DNA of 64,000 nt from Bacillota bacterium (lineage in GTDB: Bacteria > Bacillota > Clostridia > Oscillospirales > Ruminococcaceae), in contig JAEWRN010000007.1 in NCBI GenBank assembly GCA_023460035.1, positions 1 through 64,000 of the forward strand. Reading direction: 5' to 3'. Positions 1 to 7,418 of the stretch are shown piece after piece. The position numbers were made by a program, and so were the translations under genes. Numbering within the stretch: the first letter of the stretch is position 1; every line of letters starts with the position of its first letter. Below the pieces are notes generated by a model, which did not search any database, was not told the DNA's origin, and saw only the letters and a list, made by a program, of their open reading frames with translations.

Positions 1-59
1 AGGCTTTCCGTATCCACTATTTCCAACACGCCGCGATCTAATTTCCCTCGCTGTAACAT
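1..59 (-). CDS. Possible 5' end of a transposase-like gene running off the left edge
   Basis: Reading the minus strand from the ATG at 59, the frame stays open to the window edge and gives about 19 residues beginning MLQRGKLDRGVLEIVDTES. A GGGTGAT stretch sits 5 to 6 bases upstream and could serve as a ribosome binding site. The pattern (short basic start, then an acidic LEIVDxESL-like stretch) resembles the N-terminus of IS1182-type transposases as I remember them, but 19 residues cannot establish this. The plus strand is also open from base 1 to a stop at 93, just before a hairpin, so the coding strand is uncertain. Confidence 0.25.
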   Translation of the reverse strand, partial: MLQRGKLDRGVLEIVDTES

Positions 60-96
60 TCCTCATCACCCATACCTATTTTACCGCTTTTAAATG

Positions 97-125
97 AAAA
101 AGCCCAGCTTTCGCTGGACCTTTTT
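97..125. terminator. Hairpin with A and T flanks, likely bidirectional terminator
   Basis: The arms aaaaag-ccagc and gctgg-cttttt surround a tttc loop, with one mismatch and a bulge. The A/T flanks on both sides would allow termination in either direction at the left edge. Confidence 0.5.
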
Positions 126-136
126 CGACAGACTGA

Positions 137-167
137 GGCGGCGGCCCTTTTGGGGCCGCCGCCTTTT
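137..167 (+). terminator. Strong GC-rich rho-independent terminator
   Basis: A perfect 11-bp stem (137-147 with 153-163), a 5-base loop and a short T run (164-167). The T run lies on the plus side, so it best fits a plus-strand unit from beyond the left edge. The 70 bases from here to the rsmA stop hold nothing recognisable. Confidence 0.6.
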
Positions 168-238
168 GGTGGTAGCGGTTTTGTGCAGCTGCATATAAAA
201 ATACAAATAGTATTTAAATATAACGATAGTACAAAATA

Positions 239-1090
239 TCACGGCAACAGGTCGCTCAACTGCGCAAAATCCTCCAGTGTCAGCTGTTCGGGCCGCACCA
301 GCGGGCCCTTTTGCAGCGTCGCAACCGCCTGCTCTACACTGGCCTTAGGCAGCGAAAGCCCTGCCGAAATGGCGTTGACCGCCGTTTTGCGCCGCTGGCC
401 AAATGCCGCTTTAATCACCCCAAACATGCGCGCGGGGCTTTTGGGGGTGACGGGCGGTGTTTTGCGCACCGCAAGCTGTATCACCGCGCTGGTCACCTTT
501 GGCGGCGGGGTAAAGCTGCCGGGGGATACGGTAAACAGAATTTTAGGTTCGGCCCAGTAACGCACGGCAAGGCTGATGGCGCCGGCTTCACGGCTGCCGG
601 GCTTTGCGCAAATGCGGTCGGCGGCCTCCTTTTGCACCATGGCGGTAATGCTTTCAATCGGCAGCTCATCCTCCAGCAGCTTCATTAAAATAGGGCTGGT
701 GATGTAGTAGGGCAGGTTTGCCACTACGGCGACCTTCAGCCCGTCAAACTGCTCGCGAATCAGCGCGGCAAGGTCCAGCTTCAGCACGTCGCCGGGGATA
801 ATCTGCACGTTGCCAAACTCCGCCAGTGTTTCGTCCAGCACCGGGTACAGGCGGCTGTCCACCTCAATGGCGGCAACCTTGCCGGCCCGCAGCGCGGCCT
901 CTTTGGTCAGCACGCCTATGCCGGGGCCGATTTCCAGCACGCCGGTGTTTTGGTCAATGCCGGCCGCCTCAATCATTTTAGGGCAGATGCCGGGGTTGAC
1001 AATGAAGTTTTGCCCAAAGCCCTTAGAAAGGGTAAACCCGTGGCGCTCGCACAGCGCACGGATAAATTTGGGGTCGGTGAGGTTGGGCAT
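239..1090 (-). CDS. rsmA: 16S rRNA (adenine1518-N6/adenine1519-N6)-dimethyltransferase RsmA (KsgA)
   Basis: This 283-residue protein should dimethylate two adjacent adenines in the 3'-terminal hairpin of 16S rRNA, using S-adenosylmethionine, late in 30S assembly. The N-terminal GQNFIV stretch (about 26-31), motif I VLEIGPGIGVLT (51-62), the acidic AIEVD loop (74-78) and the catalytic NLPYYI (125-130) are all present. The C-terminal helical half ends normally, and the length is that of the family. The start at 1090 is chosen because AAAGGAG lies 7 bases upstream; an open extension of 85 residues above it lacks conservation. It is divergent from comEB. Loss of KsgA gives kasugamycin resistance in other bacteria. 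Confidence 0.96.
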   Translation of the reverse strand: MPNLTDPKFIRALCERHGFTLSKGFGQNFIVNPGICPKMIEAAGIDQNTGVLEIGPGIGVLTKEAALRAGKVAAIEVDSRLYPVLDETLAEFGNVQIIPGDVLKLDLAALIREQFDGLKVAVVANLPYYITSPILMKLLEDELPIESITAMVQKEAADRICAKPGSREAGAISLAVRYWAEPKILFTVSPGSFTPPPKVTSAVIQLAVRKTPPVTPKSPARMFGVIKAAFGQRRKTAVNAISAGLSLPKASVEQAVATLQKGPLVRPEQLTLEDFAQLSDLLP

Positions 1091-1148
1091 GAAAACGCTC
1101 CTTTTTGTGGCGGGGGCGTGCCCCGGCAACACTACTTTTTGCAGTATT

Positions 1149-1177
1149 AGTATACCACATTGTGCCCCGGCGTGCAG
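1149..1177 (-). promoter_or_regulatory. Likely rsmA promoter
   Basis: On the minus strand a TATACT -10 (1149-1154) is preceded by TGg, an extended -10. A poor -35 match, CTGCAC, lies 17 bases upstream (1172-1177). Confidence 0.5.
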
Positions 1178-1235
1178 CGGGGTGGCAAAAAAGCCCGCCG
1201 GGGCATAAACGTCAACGTAAAATATGCATTTATTA

Positions 1236-1264
1236 TTGCGCGGGCGGCGAAAATCCGGTATGAT
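1236..1264 (+). promoter_or_regulatory. Likely comEB promoter
   Basis: TTGCGC (1236-1241) and TATGAT (1259-1264) are separated by 17 bases, about 60 bases before the comEB start. Confidence 0.55.
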
Positions 1265-1322
1265 AAAAAAAGAAGCCAAGGCGGGCGGAGGGCCTGCCGG
1301 GCAAGGAAGCAGAGGTGTTTTC

Positions 1323-1814
1323 ATGGCACGCAGAGACAAGATCAATTATTATCTCGACATCGCAGACACGGTTTCGCTGCGCGGCACCTGCCTGCGCCGC
1401 AACTACGGGGCAATCATCGTGAAAAACGACGAGATTATCTCCACCGGGTATGTGGGTGCCCCGCGCGGGCGCAAAAACTGCAGTGACCTTGGGGTGTGTA
1501 TTCGTGAAAAAATGCAGGTGCCCCGTGGCGAGCGGTACGAGCTGTGCCGCAGTGTGCACGCAGAGGCCAACGCCATCATCAGTGCCGGGCGCAGCGCGAT
1601 GATTGGTGGCACGCTGTACCTTTCGGGCCGCAATGCGCGCACCGGCGAATATGTGGAAAATGCGATGTGCTGCAGTATGTGTAAGCGCATGGTCATCAAC
1701 GCGGGCATTTCTAAAGTCATCGTGCGGGTGGACGACGAGCATTACCGCACGGTGGACGTGGAGAGCGAATGGGTGGCGCAGGACGAAAGCCTGAGCGGTG
1801 AAATGGGGTATTGA
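1323..1814 (+). CDS. comEB: dCMP deaminase (ComEB family)
   Basis: This 163-residue cytoplasmic zinc enzyme deaminates dCMP to dUMP and so feeds thymidylate synthesis. The zinc and catalytic signature is complete: HAE at 79-81 (zinc His and proton-shuttle Glu) and C117-x2-C120. The early RGTCLRRNYGAIIV and the TGYVGAPRG substrate loop are typical of deoxycytidylate deaminases rather than cytidine or guanine deaminases. The ATG at 1323 is preceded by AGAGGTG at suitable spacing; a 33-residue upstream extension has no support. The gene stands alone, is divergent from rsmA, and is closed by a terminator. The name comEB reflects family membership and does not imply competence here. Confidence 0.93.
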   Translation: MARRDKINYYLDIADTVSLRGTCLRRNYGAIIVKNDEIISTGYVGAPRGRKNCSDLGVCIREKMQVPRGERYELCRSVHAEANAIISAGRSAMIGGTLYLSGRNARTGEYVENAMCCSMCKRMVINAGISKVIVRVDDEHYRTVDVESEWVAQDESLSGEMGY

Positions 1815-1851
1815 CCTCTGCGCCGCAACGCATACAAAACAAAGACAGACA

Positions 1852-1881
1852 AAAGGGCCCTGCCGTTTGGCGGGGTCCTTT
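1852..1881 (+). terminator. Terminator after comEB
   Basis: A 13-bp stem with two wobble pairs (arms aaagggccctgcc and ggcggggtccttt) follows the comEB stop by about 40 bases. Confidence 0.65.
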
Positions 1882-1921
1882 GCTGTAAAAAAATGCTTTG
1901 CCCGGCTGCAACAGCAGGCGG

Positions 1922-1951
1922 TTGCCATGCAAAACGCGGGTATGGTATACT
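1922..1951 (+). promoter_or_regulatory. Promoter of the leader/methyltransferase unit
   Basis: TTGCCA (1922-1927), an 18-base spacer and TATACT (1946-1951) with an extended -10 TGg. The predicted start near 1958 leaves an untranslated leader of about 190 bases before the methyltransferase. Confidence 0.6.
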
Positions 1952-1978
1952 TTATGTGGTAGAAAAGGGAGTGTATTG

Positions 1979-1996
1979 ATGTCGGTCATTCTGTAA
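1979..1996 (+). CDS. Possible five-residue leader peptide (MSVIL)
   Basis: A near-ideal ribosome binding site (AAGGGAG at 1965-1971, 7 bases before the ATG) precedes an ORF of five codons, ATG TCG GTC ATT CTG, then TAA. It is about 20 bases after the predicted transcription start and is followed by stacked hairpins. This is the layout of translational attenuators that sense ribosome stalling, such as erm leaders. The peptide itself matches nothing I know, so the call rests on position and SD strength alone. Confidence 0.4.
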   Translation: MSVIL

Positions 1997-2148
1997 GACG
2001 CTAAAACAAAATGCTGGGGCAGTACTGCTGCCTTATTTTGTGTTACCCAAAACGTCTTGCAGGGCTGTGCCAAGGGTGTAAAAAAGCAAAAACGCAAAAA
2101 ACGCAGTTGCTTTTACCCCCCTGCAGGGCCAACAGAAAGGAAAACGAC
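1997..2148 (+). promoter_or_regulatory. Structured 5' leader of the methyltransferase gene
   Basis: Two nested structures can be drawn by eye. The first spans about 2003-2044: aacaaaat pairs with attttgt around an inner ggcag/ctgcc stem. The second, about 2073-2123, pairs gggt..aaaa..gcaa with ttgcttttacccc and is bulged. The gene's own ribosome binding site (AGAAAGGA) follows at 2134-2141. No long T run is present, so any control would be translational rather than by termination. Confidence 0.4.
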
Positions 2149-2874
2149 ATGAATCCCTTTACAGAAGAATTTATGGCAAACCCCGAGAATATGGAATTTT
2201 TGCGGGCGACCATGATGGGCCCTAACGCGATTCGCCTGGCAGAAGAGCTTGCGGGCGGCCTGGATATCCACCCCGGCAGCAAAGTGCTGGACCTTGGCTG
2301 TGGGTGCGGGCTTTCCACCCTTTTGCTGGTAAAAAAGTATGGCGCCACCGTGTTTGCCGCCGATTTATGGGTTTCACCGGCCGAAAACAATAAACGTTTT
2401 GAAGCATTGGGGATTGCAAACAGAGCAATTCCCCTTTTGGTGGATGTGACCAAAGGGTTGCCCTTTGCAGAGCGATACTTTGATTTGCTGTTTACGGTGG
2501 ACGCCTACCATTATTTTGGGGATACACCGCAGGCGTTGCCCGCGCTGGCCAAATTTGTGAAAAGGGGTGGCATTATTGCGGCGGCGGTGCCCGGCCTGCG
2601 GTGGGAGTTCGGCAAAAATGTGCCCGCGGAGATGCGCCCGTTTTGGAACAGTGAAGTAGAGCGGACGATGCATTCCCTCCCTTGGTGGCAACAGCTGTGG
2701 GCCGGCGAAGAGAGTGTCGAGCTGCTTGAGTGCCGCGAAATGGCCTGCTGCAAGCAGGCCTGGGCTGAATGGCTGACCGCATACCACCCGGTGGTGGCAA
2801 ATGACATTCAAATGATGCAGGCAGAGGGCGGCAAGTATTTTAACCTGATTCAGCTGGTCGCAAAAGTGCGCTGA
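2149..2874 (+). CDS. Class I SAM-dependent methyltransferase, substrate unknown
   Basis: The 241-residue protein carries the Rossmann SAM-binding motif VLDLGCGCG (about 46-54) and an acidic end of strand 2 (FAADLW). A motif IV-like stretch, LLFTVDAYHYFG, falls near residue 117. Small-molecule-type methyltransferases of this sort act on metabolites, lipids or drugs; no substrate can be read from the sequence. It has neither the NLPY/NIPY motif of rRNA adenine dimethylases nor a DPPY motif. The start is set by AGAAAGGA 8 bases before the ATG. It is monocistronic, with its own promoter and strong terminator. The long leader with a possible leader peptide is unusual for a housekeeping gene and hints at inducible expression. 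Confidence 0.75.
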   Translation: MNPFTEEFMANPENMEFLRATMMGPNAIRLAEELAGGLDIHPGSKVLDLGCGCGLSTLLLVKKYGATVFAADLWVSPAENNKRFEALGIANRAIPLLVDVTKGLPFAERYFDLLFTVDAYHYFGDTPQALPALAKFVKRGGIIAAAVPGLRWEFGKNVPAEMRPFWNSEVERTMHSLPWWQQLWAGEESVELLECREMACCKQAWAEWLTAYHPVVANDIQMMQAEGGKYFNLIQLVAKVR

Positions 2875-2903
2875 GTGCAGCCCGCTTGAAAGCCTGAATA
2901 AAC

Positions 2904-2945
2904 AAAAGGGCCCCGTTTCGGTTTGTACCGAAACGGGGCCCTTTA
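2904..2945. terminator. Bidirectional terminator between convergent genes
   Basis: A long perfect stem (arms aaagggccccgtttcggt and its complement, 4-base loop) with A and T flanks serves the methyltransferase on plus and pspA on minus. Confidence 0.85.
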
Positions 2946-3032
2946 CTTGTATTTTAGTTGCCTTGTGCGGCGGGCACCGGGCGCTTTTGCGGTGCCGGTT
3001 TAGGCCCCCCGCCAGCCCACTGGGGTACCTGC

Positions 3033-3713
3033 TTACAGGCCAAGGTCCTTTTTCATTTTTTCCAGCTCTTCGTCTACCGAAGCATCGGTGCCGGCGTTCG
3101 CATATTTTTCTTCCAGCGATTTTGCTTCGTCGACCGGCTGGCTGTTCAGCTCTTCCATTGCATTGGCTTCGTCCAGCATGCGGTTTGCCTTGTCCTCCAT
3201 GCGGTCAAACGCACTGGCGGCACCGGCGGCTTTGTCGGATGCAGAAGAGAACTCGTTGACCTTCTCCTGCGTGCGGGCAACTGCCACTTTGGCTTTTACC
3301 ATTTCACGGCGCTGGTTCAGTGTTTGAATGTCGCTCACCAGCTTGTCGTGCATCTGGCGCATTTTTTCTGCGTTTTCATGTGCGGTGGCATAGGCGGTTG
3401 CAAGGCCGGCACCGGCACTTTCCACTTCCTGTTTTTTCGAGATAAACACCTTGGCATCGCCCTCGTTGCCTGCCTGCAGGGCCTTTTTCGCCAGCTTTGC
3501 GTACTTTTCAATGTCGGCCTTGTTTTCGTCTACCAGGCGTTTGGTGCGGGTCTCTTCTGCCAGCACGCTGGCAGCTTCCTTTTTCACTTCGGCAAGGCTT
3601 TCGGTCATATCGATCAGGTACTGGTCGATCATTTTGGACGGGTCTTCCAGTTTGTCCAGCGCGGCGTTGATGTTGGCCTGAATGATGTCGTTAAATCTTG
3701 AAAGAATACCCAT
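3033..3713 (-). CDS. pspA: PspA/IM30 (Vipp1-like) family envelope stress protein
   Basis: The 226-residue protein is almost wholly alpha-helical and coiled-coil, the hallmark of PspA/IM30 proteins, which are ESCRT-III-like and polymerise on damaged inner membrane. The N-terminus MGILSRFNDIIQANINAALDK is the amphipathic membrane-binding helix, followed by the conserved EDPSKMIDQYLIDM. Coiled coil continues to about residue 180, then a short acidic tail. AGGAGG lies 7 bases before the ATG. It is the second gene after the TPM-domain protein (78-base gap, same strand), and a terminator follows. Function in membrane maintenance is known for the family; the trigger here is not. Confidence 0.9.
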   Translation of the reverse strand: MGILSRFNDIIQANINAALDKLEDPSKMIDQYLIDMTESLAEVKKEAASVLAEETRTKRLVDENKADIEKYAKLAKKALQAGNEGDAKVFISKKQEVESAGAGLATAYATAHENAEKMRQMHDKLVSDIQTLNQRREMVKAKVAVARTQEKVNEFSSASDKAAGAASAFDRMEDKANRMLDEANAMEELNSQPVDEAKSLEEKYANAGTDASVDEELEKMKKDLGL

Positions 3714-3791
3714 TAGAATGCCTCCTGTTAAATTAAGTTAAGTTGATGTTCGTATGCAAGCACAGCGCATGCGCTGTGCGGGGGAAAACGG

Positions 3792-4916
3792 TTATTTTTT
3801 GTTAAACTTGGGGTCCCACGGGTCCAGGTCGCTTTTGGTGTCGGCCTGGGTCTCGTACTTTTTGGCAAGGTCTTCTACTTCGCTGTCCCCAAACTTTTCA
3901 AGCGGGGTGTTTAAAATGTCCGCCGCCCGCTTGGCTTCTAAGTTCTTCTGCTCTTTGGACTTTTTCCACCAAGTGTACAGCAGTGCAACAATCACTACCA
4001 CTGCAACAACGACTGCAATTACCGCGGTCGCGACCGGCCATTCAGACTTGGTGACCGTCATAATGCGCTCGGCCGTTTTGGAATAGGTGGTCGAAAAGAA
4101 CTCCTCGTCCTCCATGTCGCTGGAATAATATTTGCTCATGTACCCGGCAAAAATATCAAGGGCTTCATCGTCCAGCACCGTGCGTGCCTGGTCACCCATC
4201 CAATACCCAGCGTTAAAAGAACCGTTGCCGTCATCGCAGAAAACCAGTAAAAAATGGCCCTGGTCGGTAAATTTTTCGTCGTAAAGCTGCTTTGCATAGG
4301 CCGACAGCTGGCTGGTAGAGGGGCTTGTGGTGCCATCCACAGAGGTTGCGATGTAAAGGTAGGGTTGCACGCCGGTTTTTTCGTAAAACTCTTTCATGCC
4401 GCTTAGCAGCGTGTTTTTGCTGGTAATCCAGCCCGGCTCGTCGGTGTAATAATCGGTTTCGACCACTGCACTTGCGGGCAGGGCCTCGCGCGCCACGGTC
4501 GATTTGGTGATGTCGCCCCCAGACGAACTGCCCGAAAGCAGCGGCGCCACGATAACGAAAAACACCATGACGACGATGAAGATGGCCAGCACGGTGCCGC
4601 AGCCAGAATTGCCGCGGTTGTTGCCGTTGCCCCCATTGCCGTTGTTGGACGGCCCGGAGCCACCCCCGTAATTGCGGGTGCTATTATTGATAATGACAGG
4701 GCCCCAAAGGCCGCCAAAGAACGGGCGAGGGCCACCAAACCCGTTGTTGCTGCCGCCAAAGCTGCCACCGCCACTGCGGCCGCCGCCTCCGCTGCGCCCG
4801 CCCCCAGAAAAGCCGCCGCCAAAGCCGCCGCCACTGGAAAAGCCGCCGCCGAAACCGCCGCCACCAAAGCCACCGCCGCCGGAGAAACCTCCGCCGCCTC
4901 CACCTGATCTTCCCAC
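3792..4916 (-). CDS. Glycine-rich membrane protein with a TPM-type domain
   Basis: The protein has 374 residues. Residues 1-105 are a low-complexity Gly/Ser/Phe-rich segment built from GGGFGGG-type repeats, followed by a membrane helix (107-128). A folded domain (about 150-290) resembles TPM domains, with FTDQGHFLLVFCDDG and an Asp-rich DDEALDIFAGYM near its end. A second membrane helix (294-317) and a charged tail of about 55 residues follow. The first helix is preceded by the Gly-rich stretch rather than a signal peptide, so topology is uncertain. The start is GTG, set by AGGAGG 6 bases upstream. It is upstream of pspA and probably co-transcribed. TPM proteins are tied to membrane protein quality control and PSII repair in other lineages; a role in the Psp response here is inference. 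Confidence 0.8.
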   Translation of the reverse strand: MGRSGGGGGGFSGGGGFGGGGFGGGFSSGGGFGGGFSGGGRSGGGGRSGGGSFGGSNNGFGGPRPFFGGLWGPVIINNSTRNYGGGSGPSNNGNGGNGNNRGNSGCGTVLAIFIVVMVFFVIVAPLLSGSSSGGDITKSTVAREALPASAVVETDYYTDEPGWITSKNTLLSGMKEFYEKTGVQPYLYIATSVDGTTSPSTSQLSAYAKQLYDEKFTDQGHFLLVFCDDGNGSFNAGYWMGDQARTVLDDEALDIFAGYMSKYYSSDMEDEEFFSTTYSKTAERIMTVTKSEWPVATAVIAVVVAVVVIVALLYTWWKKSKEQKNLEAKRAADILNTPLEKFGDSEVEDLAKKYETQADTKSDLDPWDPKFNKK

Positions 4917-5260
4917 AAGAAACCTCCTTTTAATTGACTCTTTATCTAAACAGTTGAACCGATTTGCGGTAACGGCGCGCCGTGCCGGCAGTGGGTCTGC
5001 CGTGCGGTTTGCCGTTTTGGTTAACCGGATAGTGCTCGCAATTGCTGTTCCTTACCGCTTGTATTAATTAAACCATACAAGGGGCCCTTTTGCAATCTGC
5101 CCCCGCGCCCCACAGAGTGTCCCCCGGGCAGCGGGGGCATCAGGGCGGTAAAGAAAACTTCGAATCTTTCAAAATCGCGCTCAATCTCTTTCAATCTCGC
5201 GAAATCTCGAAAAAAGTGGGGTAAAACACCCCCGCGGGCTTGCCACAGGGGGCAAAACAA
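4917..5260 (-). other. Intergenic region upstream of the TPM-pspA operon; no gene seen
   Basis: The 344 bases between add and the TPM gene must hold the TPM-pspA promoter, but no clear -35/-10 pair stands out. Bases 5155-5215 contain imperfect repeats of a tctttcaa/tctcgcga theme. Bases 5080-5140 are very GC-rich. A short minus frame (5021-5260) has no SD and no recognisable product. Confidence 0.4.
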
Positions 5261-6277
5261 TTATTGTGCGGCGTCTATTTTGGCGTGCAGTGCCTGCCGT
5301 TCGCTTTCGCTGACAAAAGCGGCGTCGGCAGAGTAATGCAGCATTTTCAACAGGTCGCTGCGGGTAAAGCCCATTTCGTTCAGGCAGTGGTCGTATTCAA
5401 TATCAAGGTCAATACCGGACAAGATCATGTTGTCGGTGTTAATGGTCACCCGCAACCCGGCGTCCAGCAGGCGCTTTGCGGGGTGGGCGGCGTAGCTGGG
5501 CTGGCTTTGGCACTGAATATTGCTGGTGGGGCAAATTTCAAGGGTCACACCGTCGCGCACTGCACGGCGGCACAGGGCCTCATCGTCGGCGATGTGGTGG
5601 CCGTGGCCAATGCGCTTTGCGCCAAAGTCCATGGCATCGCGCACCGTGTCGGGGCCCTGGCTGTCACCGGCGTGGCAGGTGAACGGTACGCCAAGCTTGG
5701 TGGCAAGGGCAAAAATGGGGGCAAAATTATGCAGCGGCACAATGCCCTCTGCCCCGGCAAGGTCTACCCCAACGACCCCTTTGCCAAGGTAGTCGGGCGC
5801 AAGGCTGACGGTTTCAAGGTTTTGCTGCATGTTGACCGTTTCCGGCCCCATCGACATGGCGCACAGCAAAATGCCAATGCCAATGCCGGGGTTTGCGGCA
5901 AGGCCCTCGGCGCGGCCGCGCAGCACGGCCTCAATGGCGTCTCGCTGGGTCAGCCCCTCACGCAGGTGCAGCTGCGGCGCAAAGCGAATTTCGGCGTAAA
6001 CCAGCCCCTGTGACGCCAAAAGGCCAATCAGCTCGCGCGTCACGCGGCACAGGGCGTCTTTGTCCTGCAACAGTTGCAGCGGCATTTCAAAGCGTTTTAA
6101 ATACTCGTTGACACTGCGGCAGTCGGCGGTGACCACAATAAACTGCCGAAACCCCGCAAGGTCGTCGGCGGGCAGCTTGATGCCCCGTTGTTTTGCAAGG
6201 TCCCACGCGGTTTCGGGCAGCATAGAGCCGTCTAAATGCAAATGCAGGTCAATTTTGGGCAGGTTATGATGCGCCAT
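5261..6277 (-). CDS. add: Adenosine deaminase
   Basis: The 338-residue enzyme hydrolyses adenosine (and deoxyadenosine) to inosine and ammonia in purine salvage. Conserved zinc and catalytic residues of the metal-dependent amidohydrolase TIM barrel are visible: H12-x-H14 in KIDLHLHLDGS, CHAGD with its zinc His, the GHGHH loop, and the zinc Asp in TINTDN. The SEC-type ICPTSN motif is also present. The ATG at 6277 is chosen because AAAGGAG lies 8 bases upstream and the HLHLDGS motif then sits at the usual distance from the N-terminus. It is a single gene with its own promoter. Adenine deaminase activity of an ADA-like subgroup cannot be excluded. Confidence 0.93.
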   Translation of the reverse strand: MAHHNLPKIDLHLHLDGSMLPETAWDLAKQRGIKLPADDLAGFRQFIVVTADCRSVNEYLKRFEMPLQLLQDKDALCRVTRELIGLLASQGLVYAEIRFAPQLHLREGLTQRDAIEAVLRGRAEGLAANPGIGIGILLCAMSMGPETVNMQQNLETVSLAPDYLGKGVVGVDLAGAEGIVPLHNFAPIFALATKLGVPFTCHAGDSQGPDTVRDAMDFGAKRIGHGHHIADDEALCRRAVRDGVTLEICPTSNIQCQSQPSYAAHPAKRLLDAGLRVTINTDNMILSGIDLDIEYDHCLNEMGFTRSDLLKMLHYSADAAFVSESERQALHAKIDAAQ

Positions 6278-6311
6278 AAAGGTCGCTCCTTTGTCGAATT
6301 TGTTTTCTTTT

Positions 6312-6340
6312 ATTGTAAACAAATCGGGGCGCAGTGTCAA
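6312..6340 (-). promoter_or_regulatory. add promoter
   Basis: On the minus strand TTGACA (6335-6340), a 17-base spacer and TACAAT (6312-6317), 35 bases upstream of the add start. Confidence 0.8.
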
Positions 6341-6467
6341 AAGAAATCCATGTGTTGTTTTAGTGGCAGGGCTTTGTAACGTGGGGGCACAGGGGTGGCC
6401 GGCTGCAAGCCTTGGCAGCCCCGGCAAAGCCGCGCGGTGCGGGCGCGGCACGGCACAAAACAAAAGG

Positions 6468-6516
6468 CAAAGCAGCAAACAGACGGGCCCCAAAGGCCCG
6501 TCTGTTTGCTGCTTTG
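6468..6516 (-). terminator. Terminator with a perfect 22-bp stem
   Basis: Arms 6468-6489 and 6495-6516 are perfectly complementary around a 5-base loop. It lies about 90 bases downstream of the Cof-type phosphatase stop and upstream of the add promoter, isolating the two genes. The minus side is followed by a T-rich tail. Confidence 0.75.
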
Positions 6517-6608
6517 TGTGCGATAGTAAAGCAAAGCCGTTCCCCCGCGCAGCTTTTTATAAAAAGGGCTTAAAACGGCGGCCCGGTTTCAGCTGTGTGG
6601 CCCGGCTG

Positions 6609-7418
6609 TTAAAAGGCATAGTGCTCTAAAAACAGGGCAATCCCATCGTGGTTATTATCCGCGGTAATGTGGCCGGCTGCCCGTTTTGTTTTTTCACTCC
6701 CGTTTTCCATCGCCACGCCAATGCCCGCGCTTTTCACCATGTCCTCGTCGTTATCCGCATCGCCAAACACCAGCAGGTTGTCCAGTGCCAGGCCGTGCAG
6801 CGCCAACGCCTCTTGCAGCCCGTTGGTTTTGGTCACCCGCGGGTCCATGTATTCAAAAAGGACACTCGCCGTTTTCAGGCAGGCACTTTTATAAGAAGAG
6901 TTGCTAAAGGTTTTACTGCGCTCAATGACGGCCGGCATGCCGGCGGGGTCGCAGATGATCATCAGCTTGCCCTGGGGCGTTTGCAGCAGCTTTTTAAAAT
7001 CCACCACCTGGTAGGGCAGCCGGTCGCCTTTTGAGAGCATGCGGATATAATGATCTTCGCGGTAGCCCAGTAAAATGCCGTCTTTCGGGATGCAAAAGTT
7101 TACATCCATATCCTCAAAATGCTGAATGATCTGCAAAATCAACTCGCCGTCAAGCGGGTAGCTGGATTTTTGAATGCCAAGGGTGAAATCCTCTATTTCA
7201 CCGCCGCCCATGCCTACAATGACATCCACAAGGCCCGCAATATGCCATGTTTCTAATAAGTTTTTACAGGAGATGGCATCGCGGCCGGTGGCAAGGCCAA
7301 AAAGAAGGCCCTTGTCTTTTATTGTTTGTATGGCCGCCACCGTTTTGGGGGTCACAAACCCCTCGTCACACAAAAGCGTTCCGTCAACATCGGCCATGAC
7401 AATTTTAATCTGTTTCAT
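6609..7418 (-). CDS. Cof-type HAD-superfamily phosphatase
   Basis: The 269-residue protein carries HAD motif I D10-V-D12-GTL (nucleophile and acid/base Asp), a TGR motif II (LATGR), and the C-terminal motif GDADNDEDM that binds magnesium. The cap is of the large C2 type inserted between motifs II and III, which marks Cof/IIB sugar-phosphate and nucleotide phosphatases. The substrate cannot be read from the sequence. The ATG at 7418 is preferred: AAGGTG lies 9 bases before it, and motif I then falls at residue 10. A GTG four codons further up is too close to the same SD. The gene is monocistronic and ends in a perfect 22-bp terminator. Confidence 0.85.
   Translation of the reverse strand: MKQIKIVMADVDGTLLCDEGFVTPKTVAAIQTIKDKGLLFGLATGRDAISCKNLLETWHIAGLVDVIVGMGGGEIEDFTLGIQKSSYPLDGELILQIIQHFEDMDVNFCIPKDGILLGYREDHYIRMLSKGDRLPYQVVDFKKLLQTPQGKLMIICDPAGMPAVIERSKTFSNSSYKSACLKTASVLFEYMDPRVTKTNGLQEALALHGLALDNLLVFGDADNDEDMVKSAGIGVAMENGSEKTKRAAGHITADNNHDGIALFLEHYAF

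Noticed and set aside
2149..2874. Assignment of the methyltransferase as an Erm-type rRNA methylase because of its leader
   Set aside because: The catalytic NIPY/NLPY motif of Erm/KsgA enzymes is missing; motif IV does not match.
5155..5215. Imperfect tctttcaa/tctcgcga repeats that at first resembled a CRISPR array
   Set aside because: Unit lengths and spacers are irregular, only two to three partial copies, no cas genes.
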